Assembly (NCBI GenBank): GCA_041671545.1
Contig: JBAZBI010000007.1
Coordinates: forward strand, 62,001-126,000
Reading direction: 5' to 3'
DNA length: 64,000 nucleotides
DNA from: UBA1563 sp041671545
GTDB lineage: Bacteria > Bacteroidota > Ignavibacteria > Ignavibacteriales > Ignavibacteriaceae
Shown: positions 46,552-54,530 of the stretch, piece by piece
Layout: the number at the start of each line of letters is the position of its first letter
Numbering within the stretch: the first letter of the stretch is position 1
Notes under the pieces: model-generated
The model's input: the letters and a program-made list of their open reading frames with translations, nothing else
Database searches by the model: none
Told to the model about the DNA's origin: nothing
Made by a program: the position numbers and the translations under genes

Positions 46552-46584
46552 AAAGTCCCTGCCGCTTAAAATTGCAGGGACTTT
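46552..46584 (+). terminator. Terminator hairpin, perfect 11-bp stem
   Basis: AAAGTCCCTGC at 46552-46562 and GCAGGGACTTT at 46574-46584 with an 11-base loop. The run of T within the second arm (CTTT) is short. Confidence 0.8.
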
Positions 46585-46693
46585 AGTGGGAAGATTGTAT
46601 TAACCCGGAGAAGCCGGATGAAGCAATCCAAATTCAAAATAATTTGTTTTAACTACCAATTACTCATCACTAATTCTCTAAGGAGAAATCAAA

Positions 46694-47230
46694 ATGCGAA
46701 AAATATATTTAACCCTTTTACTAACGGGAATTTTACTAGCTCTCGGAGCGCCACTTAAAGCGCAAGTTAGTTTGAGTCTAAATTTCAATCTGGGGACTCA
46801 ACCTGCTTGGGGTCCGGTAGGGTACGATGAAGTTCAATATTATTACCTCCCGGATATAGACAGCTACTACTATGTTCCTCAACATCGTTTTTACTTTTTT
46901 AACGGAGGTCGTTGGATCTACAGTTCATCTTTACCTCCTCGTTACGCAAACTATAATTTGTATAATGGGTATAAAGTAGTTGTGAACGAGCGTGAACCAT
47001 GGCGTCATCACAACGTTTATAAAAATAAATATTCCTCATTCAAAGGTCGCCACGATCAACAACCGATACGCGATAGCCGTGATTCAAAATATTATTCTAA
47101 TAAAAATCATCCGGAACATAATAATTGGGTTAAGCAGCAAAAAAACGATAACGGAAAAGACAAAGGGGAAAACCGCGATAATAAACGTGACCATAAGAAA
47201 AATGGCGGACGAGAGAAACATAAAAAATAA
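46694..47230 (+). CDS. Exported Tyr- and Lys-rich protein
   Basis: A 178-residue protein with signal peptide (ends about PLKAQ). The mature N-terminal half is aromatic: YDEVQYYYLPDIDSYYYVPQ then RFYFFNGGRWIYSSSLPPRY, a pattern seen in small Bacteroidota exported proteins. The C-terminal third is highly basic and disordered (KGENRDNKRDHKKNGG). The ribosome-binding site AAGGAG is strong. CsbD follows. Function unknown; the charge suggests binding to envelope polysaccharide or nucleic acid, which is speculation. Confidence 0.75.
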   Translation: MRKIYLTLLLTGILLALGAPLKAQVSLSLNFNLGTQPAWGPVGYDEVQYYYLPDIDSYYYVPQHRFYFFNGGRWIYSSSLPPRYANYNLYNGYKVVVNEREPWRHHNVYKNKYSSFKGRHDQQPIRDSRDSKYYSNKNHPEHNNWVKQQKNDNGKDKGENRDNKRDHKKNGGREKHKK

Positions 47231-47305
47231 AATTGAAGTAAAATGGTCATCGCGATCATTCATAATTCTTTAAAGTCATAACTAATTAATCAAAAGGAAA
47301 TAAAA

Positions 47306-47491
47306 ATGGATAAGCTTAATATTAAAGGAAACTGGAATGAACTTGCCGGCAAACTTAAACAAAAATTTGCCGAACTGACAGACGATGATCTTCTCTTCAA
47401 AGAGGGGAAAGATGAAGAGTTGTTGGGAAGACTTCAGCAGAAACTTGGGAAAACCAAAGAACAAATACGCGACTTGATCGCTAAGTTGTAA
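47306..47491 (+). CDS. CsbD family stress protein (copy 1)
   Basis: A 61-residue small soluble protein with the CsbD pattern IKGNWNELAGKLKQKF and a long helix ending LLGRLQQKLGKTKEQI. CsbD-like proteins are stress-induced in many bacteria (a sigma-B regulon member in Bacillus subtilis), but their molecular role is unclear. The ribosome-binding site AAAAGGAAAT is present. A close paralogue lies at 56925. A hairpin terminator follows. Confidence 0.95.
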   Translation: MDKLNIKGNWNELAGKLKQKFAELTDDDLLFKEGKDEELLGRLQQKLGKTKEQIRDLIAKL

Positions 47492-47504
47492 TCATCAAAT
47501 TTAA

Positions 47505-47543
47505 AAGGCTAACGGTTTGTTCATCAAACTAATCGTTAGCCTT
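47505..47543 (+). terminator. Terminator hairpin after CsbD copy 1
   Basis: AAGGCTAACG at 47505-47514 pairs with CGTTAGCCTT at 47534-47543, with a 19-base loop that can pair further (GTTTG/CAAAC). CGTTCTT follows. Confidence 0.8.
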
Positions 47544-47651
47544 CGTTCTTATTCGCAGTTAAGCTAAAGGAGTTGAGAGCCTTCCGCAGTGCGGACAAAG
47601 TATCAAGTTTTTACAAATCTTCCGCATAAATCAAATCACACTCAACCAAAA

Positions 47652-47686
47652 GAAGTAGTTCCTTTTTCATCCTCTCGTCCGATTGA
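47652..47686 (+). promoter_or_regulatory. 35-bp upstream motif, copy 9
   Basis: Reads GAAGTAGTTCC, TTTTTCATCC, TCTCGTCCGATTGA. CTTATACC follows at 23-30 bp. It ends 77 bp before the leader ORF and 133 bp before the DUF4382 gene. Confidence 0.75.
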
Positions 47687-47763
47687 TAGAGCCGTTTACT
47701 TCTTATAGCTTATACCGTGATCAAAATAGTTTATGTAATAAATAAAATTAGGAGAATCTGAAA

Positions 47764-47823
47764 ATGCAAAAGAAATATTTTACAATTTTAATTGATTTAT
47801 TTATAAAGGAGTATTTCCAATGA
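47764..47823 (+). CDS. Leader-like 19-residue ORF
   Basis: An ORF MQKKYFTILIDLFIKEYFQ with its own ribosome-binding site (TAGGAGA). Its TGA overlaps the ATG of the DUF4382 gene by 4 bp, so the two are probably translationally coupled. It could be a regulatory leader peptide or the remnant of an older start. Confidence 0.4.
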   Translation: MQKKYFTILIDLFIKEYFQ

Positions 47824-48635
47824 GACACACAAAAGAAAATTTAATTCGTTTGGCGGTTTTTTTAAGTTTTTTTGCAACAACTATATTCGTTTGTAGTTGT
47901 TCCAATTCAACAACATCACCAGCAGCAGAGCAGGGGCAAATGAAGATAACAATGGTTGATACTCCCGCTGATTTTGATCAGGTAAATATTGTTGTTACAA
48001 GAGTTGAAGTTCATAAAAGCGGCGCAGATTCAAGCAGCGGCTGGGTTGTAATAAACAATACTTCAGCAACTTATAATTTACTTACATTAAGAAACGGCGC
48101 AAGCGTTGTTCTTGGTGATAACTCACTTGATGCCGGGCACTATACACAAATAAGGTTAATACTTGGCGTTGGATGTAATATTGTAATAAACGGTATTACT
48201 TATAGTCTTGATGTTTCAAGCGGAACACTAACCGGGATAAAATTAAATCATGAATTTGATATCCAATCAAATATTGTTTACGAATTACTGCTTGATTTTG
48301 ACGCCCAACATTCAATAGTACTTACCGGAACCGGACAATATAAGCTGAGCCCGGTTATTAGAGTTATCCCTATAGTAATTTCGGGAACAATTTCAGGCAC
48401 GATAAATCCAATAAACGCCGGAGCTTCTGTTCATGCTATAAAAGGAACAGATACAGTTAGTACAACAACAGAACTAACCACCGGATTATTTAAGGTAATG
48501 GCATTAGTACAGGGGACTTATACCGTAAAAGTACTTTCAGTAAACACTGCTTATAATGATACAACAATTGCTAACGTGGTCGTTGTTGCAAAACAAAATA
48601 CTGATTTAGGCACAATCAATTTAAGTTTGAAATAA
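47820..48635 (+). CDS. DUF4382 lipoprotein
   Basis: A 271-residue protein: lipoprotein signal with lipobox VCS-C near residue 27, a DUF4382 domain at about 40-185 (MKITMVDTPADFDQVNIVVTRVEVH, LDAGHYTQIRLIL, LSPVIRV), and a C-terminal carboxypeptidase-like regulatory domain at 190-270 (GTISGTINPINAGASV, TGLFKVMALVQGTYTVKV). The start has AAAGGAG upstream inside the leader ORF. DUF4382 has no known biochemical role. Confidence 0.9.
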   Translation: MRHTKENLIRLAVFLSFFATTIFVCSCSNSTTSPAAEQGQMKITMVDTPADFDQVNIVVTRVEVHKSGADSSSGWVVINNTSATYNLLTLRNGASVVLGDNSLDAGHYTQIRLILGVGCNIVINGITYSLDVSSGTLTGIKLNHEFDIQSNIVYELLLDFDAQHSIVLTGTGQYKLSPVIRVIPIVISGTISGTINPINAGASVHAIKGTDTVSTTTELTTGLFKVMALVQGTYTVKVLSVNTAYNDTTIANVVVVAKQNTDLGTINLSLK

Positions 48636-48657
48636 ATATAAAAAAGGAGTTCTGGTT

Positions 48658-49158
48658 ATGAAAAAAAATTTTTTATTCGGTATGGTTTTGGTGTTAATGA
48701 TAATCCTCGCGAAACCAATTGCAGCGCAAGACCATGGATTTGGATTAGGGTTAGTTGTCGGTGAACCAACCGGTTTAAGCGCAAAACTTTGGACGTCAAG
48801 AGTAAACGCTTTTGATTTCGGCCTCGGTGTTGCTGTCGGCGGTGATCGTATTTCACACGACAATTATTATTACAATGGCGAGAGCCGACTTCATTTTCAT
48901 ATGGATTATTTGTGGCACTCATTCAGCGCAATAAATTCATCCGAAAGATTTCCGCTCTATTACGGAATCGGCGGCAGGTACAACAGCGGTGGCGGTTATG
49001 ACGGTTCACTTGGCGTTAGAGGTGTATTTGGTATAGCATGGCTTCCGCGCGCAACTCCACTTGATTTATTTCTTGAGTTAGTTCCAGTTTTTCAACTCAC
49101 TCCATCTACCGGTTTTGGAATTGATGCCGGATTAGGAATAAGATTTTTCTTTCAATAA
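48658..49158 (+). CDS. Small outer-membrane barrel-like protein
   Basis: A 166-residue protein with signal peptide ending IAAQD. The mature part has repeated Gly/aromatic strands (FGLGLVVGEPTGLSAKLW, FDFGLGVAVGG, YYGIGGRYNSGGGY) and ends GLGIRFFFQ, with a terminal Phe typical of outer-membrane barrels. It appears to be an eight-strand barrel. It is 22 bp downstream of the DUF4382 gene. Confidence 0.8.
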   Translation: MKKNFLFGMVLVLMIILAKPIAAQDHGFGLGLVVGEPTGLSAKLWTSRVNAFDFGLGVAVGGDRISHDNYYYNGESRLHFHMDYLWHSFSAINSSERFPLYYGIGGRYNSGGGYDGSLGVRGVFGIAWLPRATPLDLFLELVPVFQLTPSTGFGIDAGLGIRFFFQ

Positions 49159-49204
49159 GTAAAGAATAATTGTACATAATTTATTAATAAAAAGGATCAT
49201 TAAA

Positions 49205-50707
49205 ATGAAACTCATTACGATCATATCACTCATGCTTCTGAGCTTTGCTCAGTTTATTCCGGCGCAAGATTTAGGCAAACCAAATTTGGAAAGCCCTAAA
49301 CCAAACGCCATGTCAAACGTTTGGGGACTCACCGGTGAAGCCGGAGTTACGTTGGGACGTACGGATTATTGGAATAGCAAAATGAATTACATCGCTAAAG
49401 CTTCGCTGGAATATTATTTCGCTTCAACCGGTGCAGGAAATCTTGGATTAAGAGTTTTCGGAGAGTCAGGATTTATATCCGGAAAAGGTGTATCATCATG
49501 GATACAGCCCACACAAGAATTCTCCACAAAAATTGAAAAGTACGGCGGACAAGTATTTTACACTGTCTCCATCGGTGATGAAATTTATCCATGGGTTGGT
49601 GTCGGCGCTGCCAATCTTTGGTTTTATCCAAAAGACGGTAACGGAAATAAGTTGCCGAATTACGTTGCAGGAAATTATTATACACATATGTTAGCTTATG
49701 TCGGCGATGCAGGCATACGCATGATGGTATCGAAAAGCATAAGTTTAAATCTAACGGGTGGAATTGTTGTAGGAACCAAAGATTGGTTGGATGATATTCA
49801 ATCAGGTTCTAACAATGATATGTTGTACACAATTACAGCAGGTTTATCATATTACTTTGGAAGAGAACAAGATTCAGACCGCGATGGCGTTCCTAATTCA
49901 GAAGATGCCTGCGTTAACACTCCAATTGGAGTTGCGGTTGATGAGTTCGGCTGCCCAATTGATACTGATAAAGATGGTGTCGCTGATTATTTAGATAAAT
50001 GTGCAAACACTCCTTCCGGAGTTGCTGTTGATGCAGGCGGCTGCCCGCTCGATGCCGATGGCGATGGTGTTGCTGATAATCTCGATAAATGCGCGAACAC
50101 TCCAACCGGAGTAAAAGTAGATGCTAATGGCTGTCCGCTTGATTCTGATAGCGACGGTGTAGCTGATTATCTTGATAAATGTTCAGACACTCCTCCCGCA
50201 GCAAAAGTAGATGCAAATGGTTGTCCGCTTGATGCAGACGGTGATAAAGTTCCGGACTATCTTGATAAATGTCCAAACACTCCTAAAGGTGTTCAAGTTG
50301 ATGCTGAAGGATGTCCAATGAAAAAGGAAACTGTAATTGTTATTAAAGAAACAGAATCTTTAGTTTTAAGTGGTGATACTAACTTCGAATTTAATAAATC
50401 AAAACTATTGCCGAGTGCATACGCTGCTCTTGAAGGTATTGTAGTTACGATGAAGGATCATCCAAAATACAAATGGGAAATCGGCGGATATACAGATGGT
50501 ATTGGCTCAGTTAATTATAATAAGAAGCTTTCAAAACAAAGAGCTCAAGCTATTCAAGATTACCTTGTAAGCAAAGGTGTTGCAAAAAGCAATCTTAAAA
50601 TAGTTGGATATGGTAAAACTAATCCGGTTGCCACAAATGAAACAGTTGAAGGAAGATCTATGAACAGAAGAGTTGAGATTAAATTAATCTCAAAGGGAAC
50701 AAAGTAG
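49205..50707 (+). CDS. OprF-like barrel with calcium-binding repeats and OmpA domain
   Basis: A 500-residue outer-membrane protein: signal (ends FIPAQD), a barrel of about 215 residues, then five thrombospondin type 3-like repeats of the form D-x-D-x-D-G-V-x-D-x-x-D-x-C-x-x-T-P (about 225-375), each with a paired Cys and an Asp ladder for calcium. A C-terminal OmpA domain follows (GDTNFEFNKSKLLPSAYAAL, GYTDGIGSVNYN, MNRRVEIKL). The length and order match the OprF/OmpF-like family. It is followed by a strong terminator. Confidence 0.95.
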   Translation: MKLITIISLMLLSFAQFIPAQDLGKPNLESPKPNAMSNVWGLTGEAGVTLGRTDYWNSKMNYIAKASLEYYFASTGAGNLGLRVFGESGFISGKGVSSWIQPTQEFSTKIEKYGGQVFYTVSIGDEIYPWVGVGAANLWFYPKDGNGNKLPNYVAGNYYTHMLAYVGDAGIRMMVSKSISLNLTGGIVVGTKDWLDDIQSGSNNDMLYTITAGLSYYFGREQDSDRDGVPNSEDACVNTPIGVAVDEFGCPIDTDKDGVADYLDKCANTPSGVAVDAGGCPLDADGDGVADNLDKCANTPTGVKVDANGCPLDSDSDGVADYLDKCSDTPPAAKVDANGCPLDADGDKVPDYLDKCPNTPKGVQVDAEGCPMKKETVIVIKETESLVLSGDTNFEFNKSKLLPSAYAALEGIVVTMKDHPKYKWEIGGYTDGIGSVNYNKKLSKQRAQAIQDYLVSKGVAKSNLKIVGYGKTNPVATNETVEGRSMNRRVEIKLISKGTK

Positions 50708-50731
50708 ATTTTTTTTAGAAAAAAAGTATCG

Positions 50732-50766
50732 AGAGAAGCGGTATAGTTAAAACCGCTTCTCTTTAT
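50732..50766 (+). terminator. Rho-independent terminator
   Basis: AGAGAAGCGGT at 50732-50742 pairs perfectly with ACCGCTTCTCT at 50752-50762, 9-base loop, then TTATTATC. Confidence 0.85.
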
Positions 50767-50815
50767 TATCAAACATATTAAAATTAATATTCTAAATAAG
50801 TTTTGGAGAAACAAA

Positions 50816-51487
50816 GTGAAAAAAATAAAAGTGCTGTTTTTAATTTCAACATTTGCCGCATCAATTTTTCTTTACGGATGCAGCGCAAGCAATGCCGTTA
50901 AAGGCGGAGTAATCGGTGGAGTGAGCGGCGGTGTGGTCGGCGGCGTAATTGGTCACTATGCAGGGAACACTGCTTTGGGCGCAATATTAGGCGCTGCTGT
51001 CGGTGGTACCGCGGGTGTTCTTATCGGAAACCATATGGATAAACAAGCCGCTGAAATGAAAAATGATATTTCAGGCGCGACTATTGAAAGAGTTGGCGAA
51101 GGTATAAAAATTACATTCGATTCGGGCATTTTATTTGCCACTAATTCTTCAATACTTGAACCTCAAGCAAAAACAAACATTCATAAATTTGCCGCAATAC
51201 TAAACAAATACCCGGATACTAATATTCTTGTCACCGGATATACGGATTCTGACGGCACCGAACAATACAACCAAACGTTATCTGAAAGAAGAGCTAAAGC
51301 AGTATCTGATTATGCCGCTGCTCAAGGAGTTTCTTCCGCAAGATTCTCAGTTGTCGGATTCGGCGAGAGCGAACCTGTTGCTTCAAATGACACTGTTGAT
51401 GGAAAAAGAATGAATAGAAGAGTTGAGATCGCTGTTTTTGCAAATGATAAACTTAAAAGCGCTGCTGAAAACGGTCAGCTTAACTAA
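50816..51487 (+). CDS. Glycine-zipper OmpA lipoprotein
   Basis: A 223-residue protein with a GTG start and TTGGAG upstream. Lipobox YG-C near residue 22. A Gly-zipper membrane-like hairpin occupies about 28-75 (GGVIGGVSGGVVGGVIGHYA, AVGGTAGVLIGNH). An OmpA domain follows (FDSGILFATNSSILEPQAK, VTGYTDSDGTEQYN, LSERRAKAV, MNRRVEIAV). This is the YiaD type of outer-membrane lipoprotein. Confidence 0.93.
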   Translation: MKKIKVLFLISTFAASIFLYGCSASNAVKGGVIGGVSGGVVGGVIGHYAGNTALGAILGAAVGGTAGVLIGNHMDKQAAEMKNDISGATIERVGEGIKITFDSGILFATNSSILEPQAKTNIHKFAAILNKYPDTNILVTGYTDSDGTEQYNQTLSERRAKAVSDYAAAQGVSSARFSVVGFGESEPVASNDTVDGKRMNRRVEIAVFANDKLKSAAENGQLN

Positions 51488-51604
51488 ATTTGAAGTGAAG
51501 AAAGTAATAGTTTTCTAGTAAGATTGGTTCGTGTTTGATCTTTAGCAGCACGAATCATTAAACCAGAAAGTATTTAACAAAAAAACTTAATTAAAAGATT
51601 AATA

Positions 51605-52216
51605 ATGGATTTAAAACTTTTAGTTGAAGGAATAATAATTGGTTTTGCGATGGCTGTACCCATCGGACCGATTGGAATTATATGTATTCGTAAAACTCTC
51701 ACTGAGGGGCGGATGCGTGGATTGATAATTGGACTTGGTGCGGCAACTGCTGATATGCTTTACGGTTCTATTGCTGCTTTTGGGCTTACAGTTATTTCAG
51801 ATACACTTCTCAGTCAGCGAATTTGGATACGGCTGGTTGGAGGCGCGTTACTCCTTTTCCTTGGCGTACGTACATTTCGTGCTCAACCTAAAGATCCTAA
51901 CCTTCAAATTCAGAGCAGCGGAATGTTCAGATCTTATTTCACTACTATTTTTCTTACGTTCACAAATCCTTTAACCGTATTTGCATTTATTGCCGTATTT
52001 GCGGCGCTAGGATTAGGTAATGGACTCAGTTTTCTCTCCGCCTCCGTTCTTGTTGCAGGAGTTTTTACGGGTTCGTTTTTATGGTTTCTTTCACTTAGTT
52101 CCGGTGCTACATTTTTTAGGAGGAAATTGGACATGGTTGGAATGCGGTGGGTAAACAAAATTGCCGGAATCTTAATAATTATTTCCGGTGTTATCGCGAT
52201 AGTTTCGCTATTGTAA
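51605..52216 (+). CDS. LysE/RhtB family exporter
   Basis: A 203-residue inner-membrane protein with about six helices. FAMAVPIGPIGIICIRKTL is the conserved LysE opening, and FLTFTNPLTVFAFIAVFAAL the second family block. The substrate is probably an amino acid or metabolite, but cannot be specified. No regulator (LysG-type) is adjacent. Confidence 0.88.
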   Translation: MDLKLLVEGIIIGFAMAVPIGPIGIICIRKTLTEGRMRGLIIGLGAATADMLYGSIAAFGLTVISDTLLSQRIWIRLVGGALLLFLGVRTFRAQPKDPNLQIQSSGMFRSYFTTIFLTFTNPLTVFAFIAVFAALGLGNGLSFLSASVLVAGVFTGSFLWFLSLSSGATFFRRKLDMVGMRWVNKIAGILIIISGVIAIVSLL

Positions 52217-52261
52217 TATTGTGAACAATATTTTTATAAAATTAACTAAAGAGAAAGACCA

Positions 52262-52855
52262 ATGAAAACCGTATTAGTAATTATTGCTTTAGCATTTGCC
52301 GGCATCGCTTATTATTTCTATGATGCAAAGTTAAAAACTAAAAGTGAACTTGAGACAAAAATAGTATCTGTTTCCAACGAAAAGGAAAAAGAGATCGGGA
52401 TGTTAACCGATACTTATAATGAGTTCGTAGCGCAGTTGAAAAAAGAAATAAAAGAGGGGCAGATAAAAATTATCCAGTTGTCCGATGGACTGTCGGTTGT
52501 AATGACAGAGAAAATTTTATTCCCATCGGGAGAAGCGGAAATAACCTCTGAAGGATTGAATGTTCTGGAGCGAGTCGGCGTCGTATTAAAAAATACTCGA
52601 CATAAAATTATTCGGGTTGAAGGACATACCGACAACGAACAGATAAATCCGCGGCTGCAAAAGAAATATCCAACTAATTGGGAGCTTTCAACCGCAAGGG
52701 CAACGAATGTTGTTCGCTTTTTGCAGGAAAAGGTTGGACTCGATGCTGAGTTTTTGCAGCCAATCGGCATGTCGGAATATCATCCTGTTGCGAACAATAA
52801 AACTCAAGATGGTCGTAGCCAAAATCGGCGAATTGAAATAACTCTCTTGCCATAG
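52262..52855 (+). CDS. Membrane-anchored OmpA/MotB-like protein
   Basis: A 197-residue protein: one N-terminal helix (VLVIIALAFAGIAYYFY), a coiled-coil linker (about 25-75), then an OmpA-like domain (MTEKILFPSGEAEITSEGL, VEGHTDNEQINPRLQKKYPTNWELSTARATNVVRFL, SQNRRIEITLLP). The sequence NWELSTARA is typical of MotB/OmpA peptidoglycan binding. No MotA-like partner is nearby, so it is more likely a wall-binding anchor than a motor stator. Confidence 0.9.
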   Translation: MKTVLVIIALAFAGIAYYFYDAKLKTKSELETKIVSVSNEKEKEIGMLTDTYNEFVAQLKKEIKEGQIKIIQLSDGLSVVMTEKILFPSGEAEITSEGLNVLERVGVVLKNTRHKIIRVEGHTDNEQINPRLQKKYPTNWELSTARATNVVRFLQEKVGLDAEFLQPIGMSEYHPVANNKTQDGRSQNRRIEITLLP

Positions 52856-52956
52856 TTTCCCGATGGAATATTTTTTATAATATTGGGCAAGAGTGTTCAG
52901 CTCTATTTAATCCTCCGGGGAATGGTATTCAACATAGATTTTTTGTTCGCCCAAAA

Positions 52957-52991
52957 GATGTAGTTCTTTTTTCATCCTTTCGCCCGATTGA
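52957..52991 (+). promoter_or_regulatory. 35-bp upstream motif, copy 10
   Basis: Strong copy: GATGTAGTTCT, TTTTTCATCC, TTTCGCCCGATTGA. TTTATAAC follows at 23-30 bp. It ends 71 bp before the lmo0937-type gene. Confidence 0.78.
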
Positions 52992-53062
52992 AATACTTCA
53001 ATCCTTGTACTACTTTATAACGGTATTTAGATCATTAAAATTTAATTTAAAAGGATACTTCA

Positions 53063-53212
53063 ATGTTATTTACTATCGCCGTTATTCTAATAGTATTATG
53101 GTTACTTGGATTGATCGCATTCCCCGTTGTGGGAAGTTTTATTCACGTTCTTCTGGTAATTGCCGTCATCATGGTATTGGTTAGAATCATCAATGGTCGA
53201 CGCGCACTTTAA
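53063..53212 (+). CDS. lmo0937-type small membrane protein
   Basis: A 49-residue protein: MLFTIAVILIVLWLLGLIAF, then a second hydrophobic stretch SFIHVLLVIAVIMVLV and a basic end RIINGRRAL. This is the compact two-helix hydrophobic family named after lmo0937, commonly found in stress gene clusters. The start has AAAGGA upstream. The AI-2E gene starts 20 bp downstream. Confidence 0.82.
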   Translation: MLFTIAVILIVLWLLGLIAFPVVGSFIHVLLVIAVIMVLVRIINGRRAL

Positions 53213-53232
53213 TTTTCCTTTAGAGGCAATAC

Positions 53233-54291
53233 TTGGATAAACTGATTCATTCACGAAACGGAACACACTCTCTCGTTATCGCTGCTGCACTGGTAATAAT
53301 TATTAGCGGAATTTATCTCGCGCAATCAATTGTGGTTCTCTTCCTCGTTTCTTTTTTTCTTGCTCTAATTGGTACTCCTGCAGTGCTTTGGTTAAAGGAA
53401 AAACGCGTTCCATCCGGAATAGCTGTGTTGATCGTGATGTCATGCATGATCATCCTACTCCTACTAATAGGTGCACAAATAGGGACATCTGTTGCCAGTT
53501 TTTCAAATGAACTGCCTTTATTGCAATCACGTATTCGAGAACAAGTTTTAGAGCTCAGCTTATTATTAACAAGCAAAGGAATTGAGGGCACCGAAAAAAT
53601 TTTCATGGAGTACGTTAATCCTGAAGCGGTTATGAAACTTACTGCCCGTTTGTTATCGGGATTGAGTTCTGCGCTTTCCGATCTCGTACTAATTCTTCTC
53701 ACCGTAACTTTTATCTTACTTGAAGTTTCAAGTTTCCCTGTAAAACTCCGCGCTATTCTGGGTGATCCAAAACAGGTATTTCCCGAATTCACGAAATTCG
53801 TTATTGATATGAAACGTTATATGGTCATCAAAACCATTATCAACTTGGTTGCCGGAATATTAATTGCCGTTTGGATGTACATTCTTGGTGTACAATTTCC
53901 CGTTCTTTGGGGTTTCCTCGCATTTCTCCTTCACTATGTACCGAACATCGGTGCGGTTATTTCTGCAATTCCCGCTGCGCTTTTGGCGCTTGTTCAACTG
54001 GGACCAGGAAGCGCTTTACTAGTGCTCGCCGGTAATATTGTAGTCGGATTTATAATTGGTAATGTTATTGAACCGCGCTTGATGGGAAGAAAATTCGGTC
54101 TCTCAACTTTAGTTGTATTTCTTTCTCTAATTTTTTGGGGAAGTCTGCTTGGTTTGATCGGAGCAATTCTTTGCATACCACTTACAATGGCGTTGAAATT
54201 TATATTTGAGAGTAATGAAAGTACGCGATGGATCGCTTTAATACTCGGTTCAGAAAAATTTACGCTAAATGAATTTAAGAAAACCGAGTAG
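53233..54291 (+). CDS. AI-2E family membrane transporter
   Basis: A 352-residue polytopic membrane protein with a TTG start and AGAGG upstream. Family features: the paired N-terminal helices (SLVIAAALVIIISGIYLA, VVLFLVSFFLALIG), a large loop at about 80-140, and the C-terminal block LWGFLAFLLHYVPNIGAVIS with IGNVIEPRLMGRKFGLSTLVVFLSLIFWGSLLGLIGA. Members include TqsA and sodium/proton or autoinducer exporters; the substrate is unknown here. It is probably co-transcribed with the small upstream gene. Confidence 0.93.
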   Translation: MDKLIHSRNGTHSLVIAAALVIIISGIYLAQSIVVLFLVSFFLALIGTPAVLWLKEKRVPSGIAVLIVMSCMIILLLLIGAQIGTSVASFSNELPLLQSRIREQVLELSLLLTSKGIEGTEKIFMEYVNPEAVMKLTARLLSGLSSALSDLVLILLTVTFILLEVSSFPVKLRAILGDPKQVFPEFTKFVIDMKRYMVIKTIINLVAGILIAVWMYILGVQFPVLWGFLAFLLHYVPNIGAVISAIPAALLALVQLGPGSALLVLAGNIVVGFIIGNVIEPRLMGRKFGLSTLVVFLSLIFWGSLLGLIGAILCIPLTMALKFIFESNESTRWIALILGSEKFTLNEFKKTE

Positions 54292-54431
54292 CAATTTTTT
54301 GTTGATAGTATTTTTGAAACGTTTTTTATATTATTAAAACTTTTCATCATGATGGATAATGCTTAATAAATATATTTGCATTACATAGTTGATATGGTCT
54401 TATCACTTCACAGAAATTAACTCAACCAAAA

Positions 54432-54466
54432 GGGTTAACTACTCTTTCATCCGTTTGCCCGATTGA
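54432..54466 (+). promoter_or_regulatory. 35-bp upstream motif, copy 11
   Basis: The left half is altered (GGGTTAACTAC), but the rest is clear: TCTTTCATCC, GTTTGCCCGATTGA. CCTTTATT follows at 23-30 bp. It ends 64 bp before the DUF3494 gene. Confidence 0.65.
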
Positions 54467-54530
54467 ATATCATCACACTTTATTCATACCTTTATTTCAG
54501 TTTTAAGAGATAAATCTTAAGGAGCCTCTT

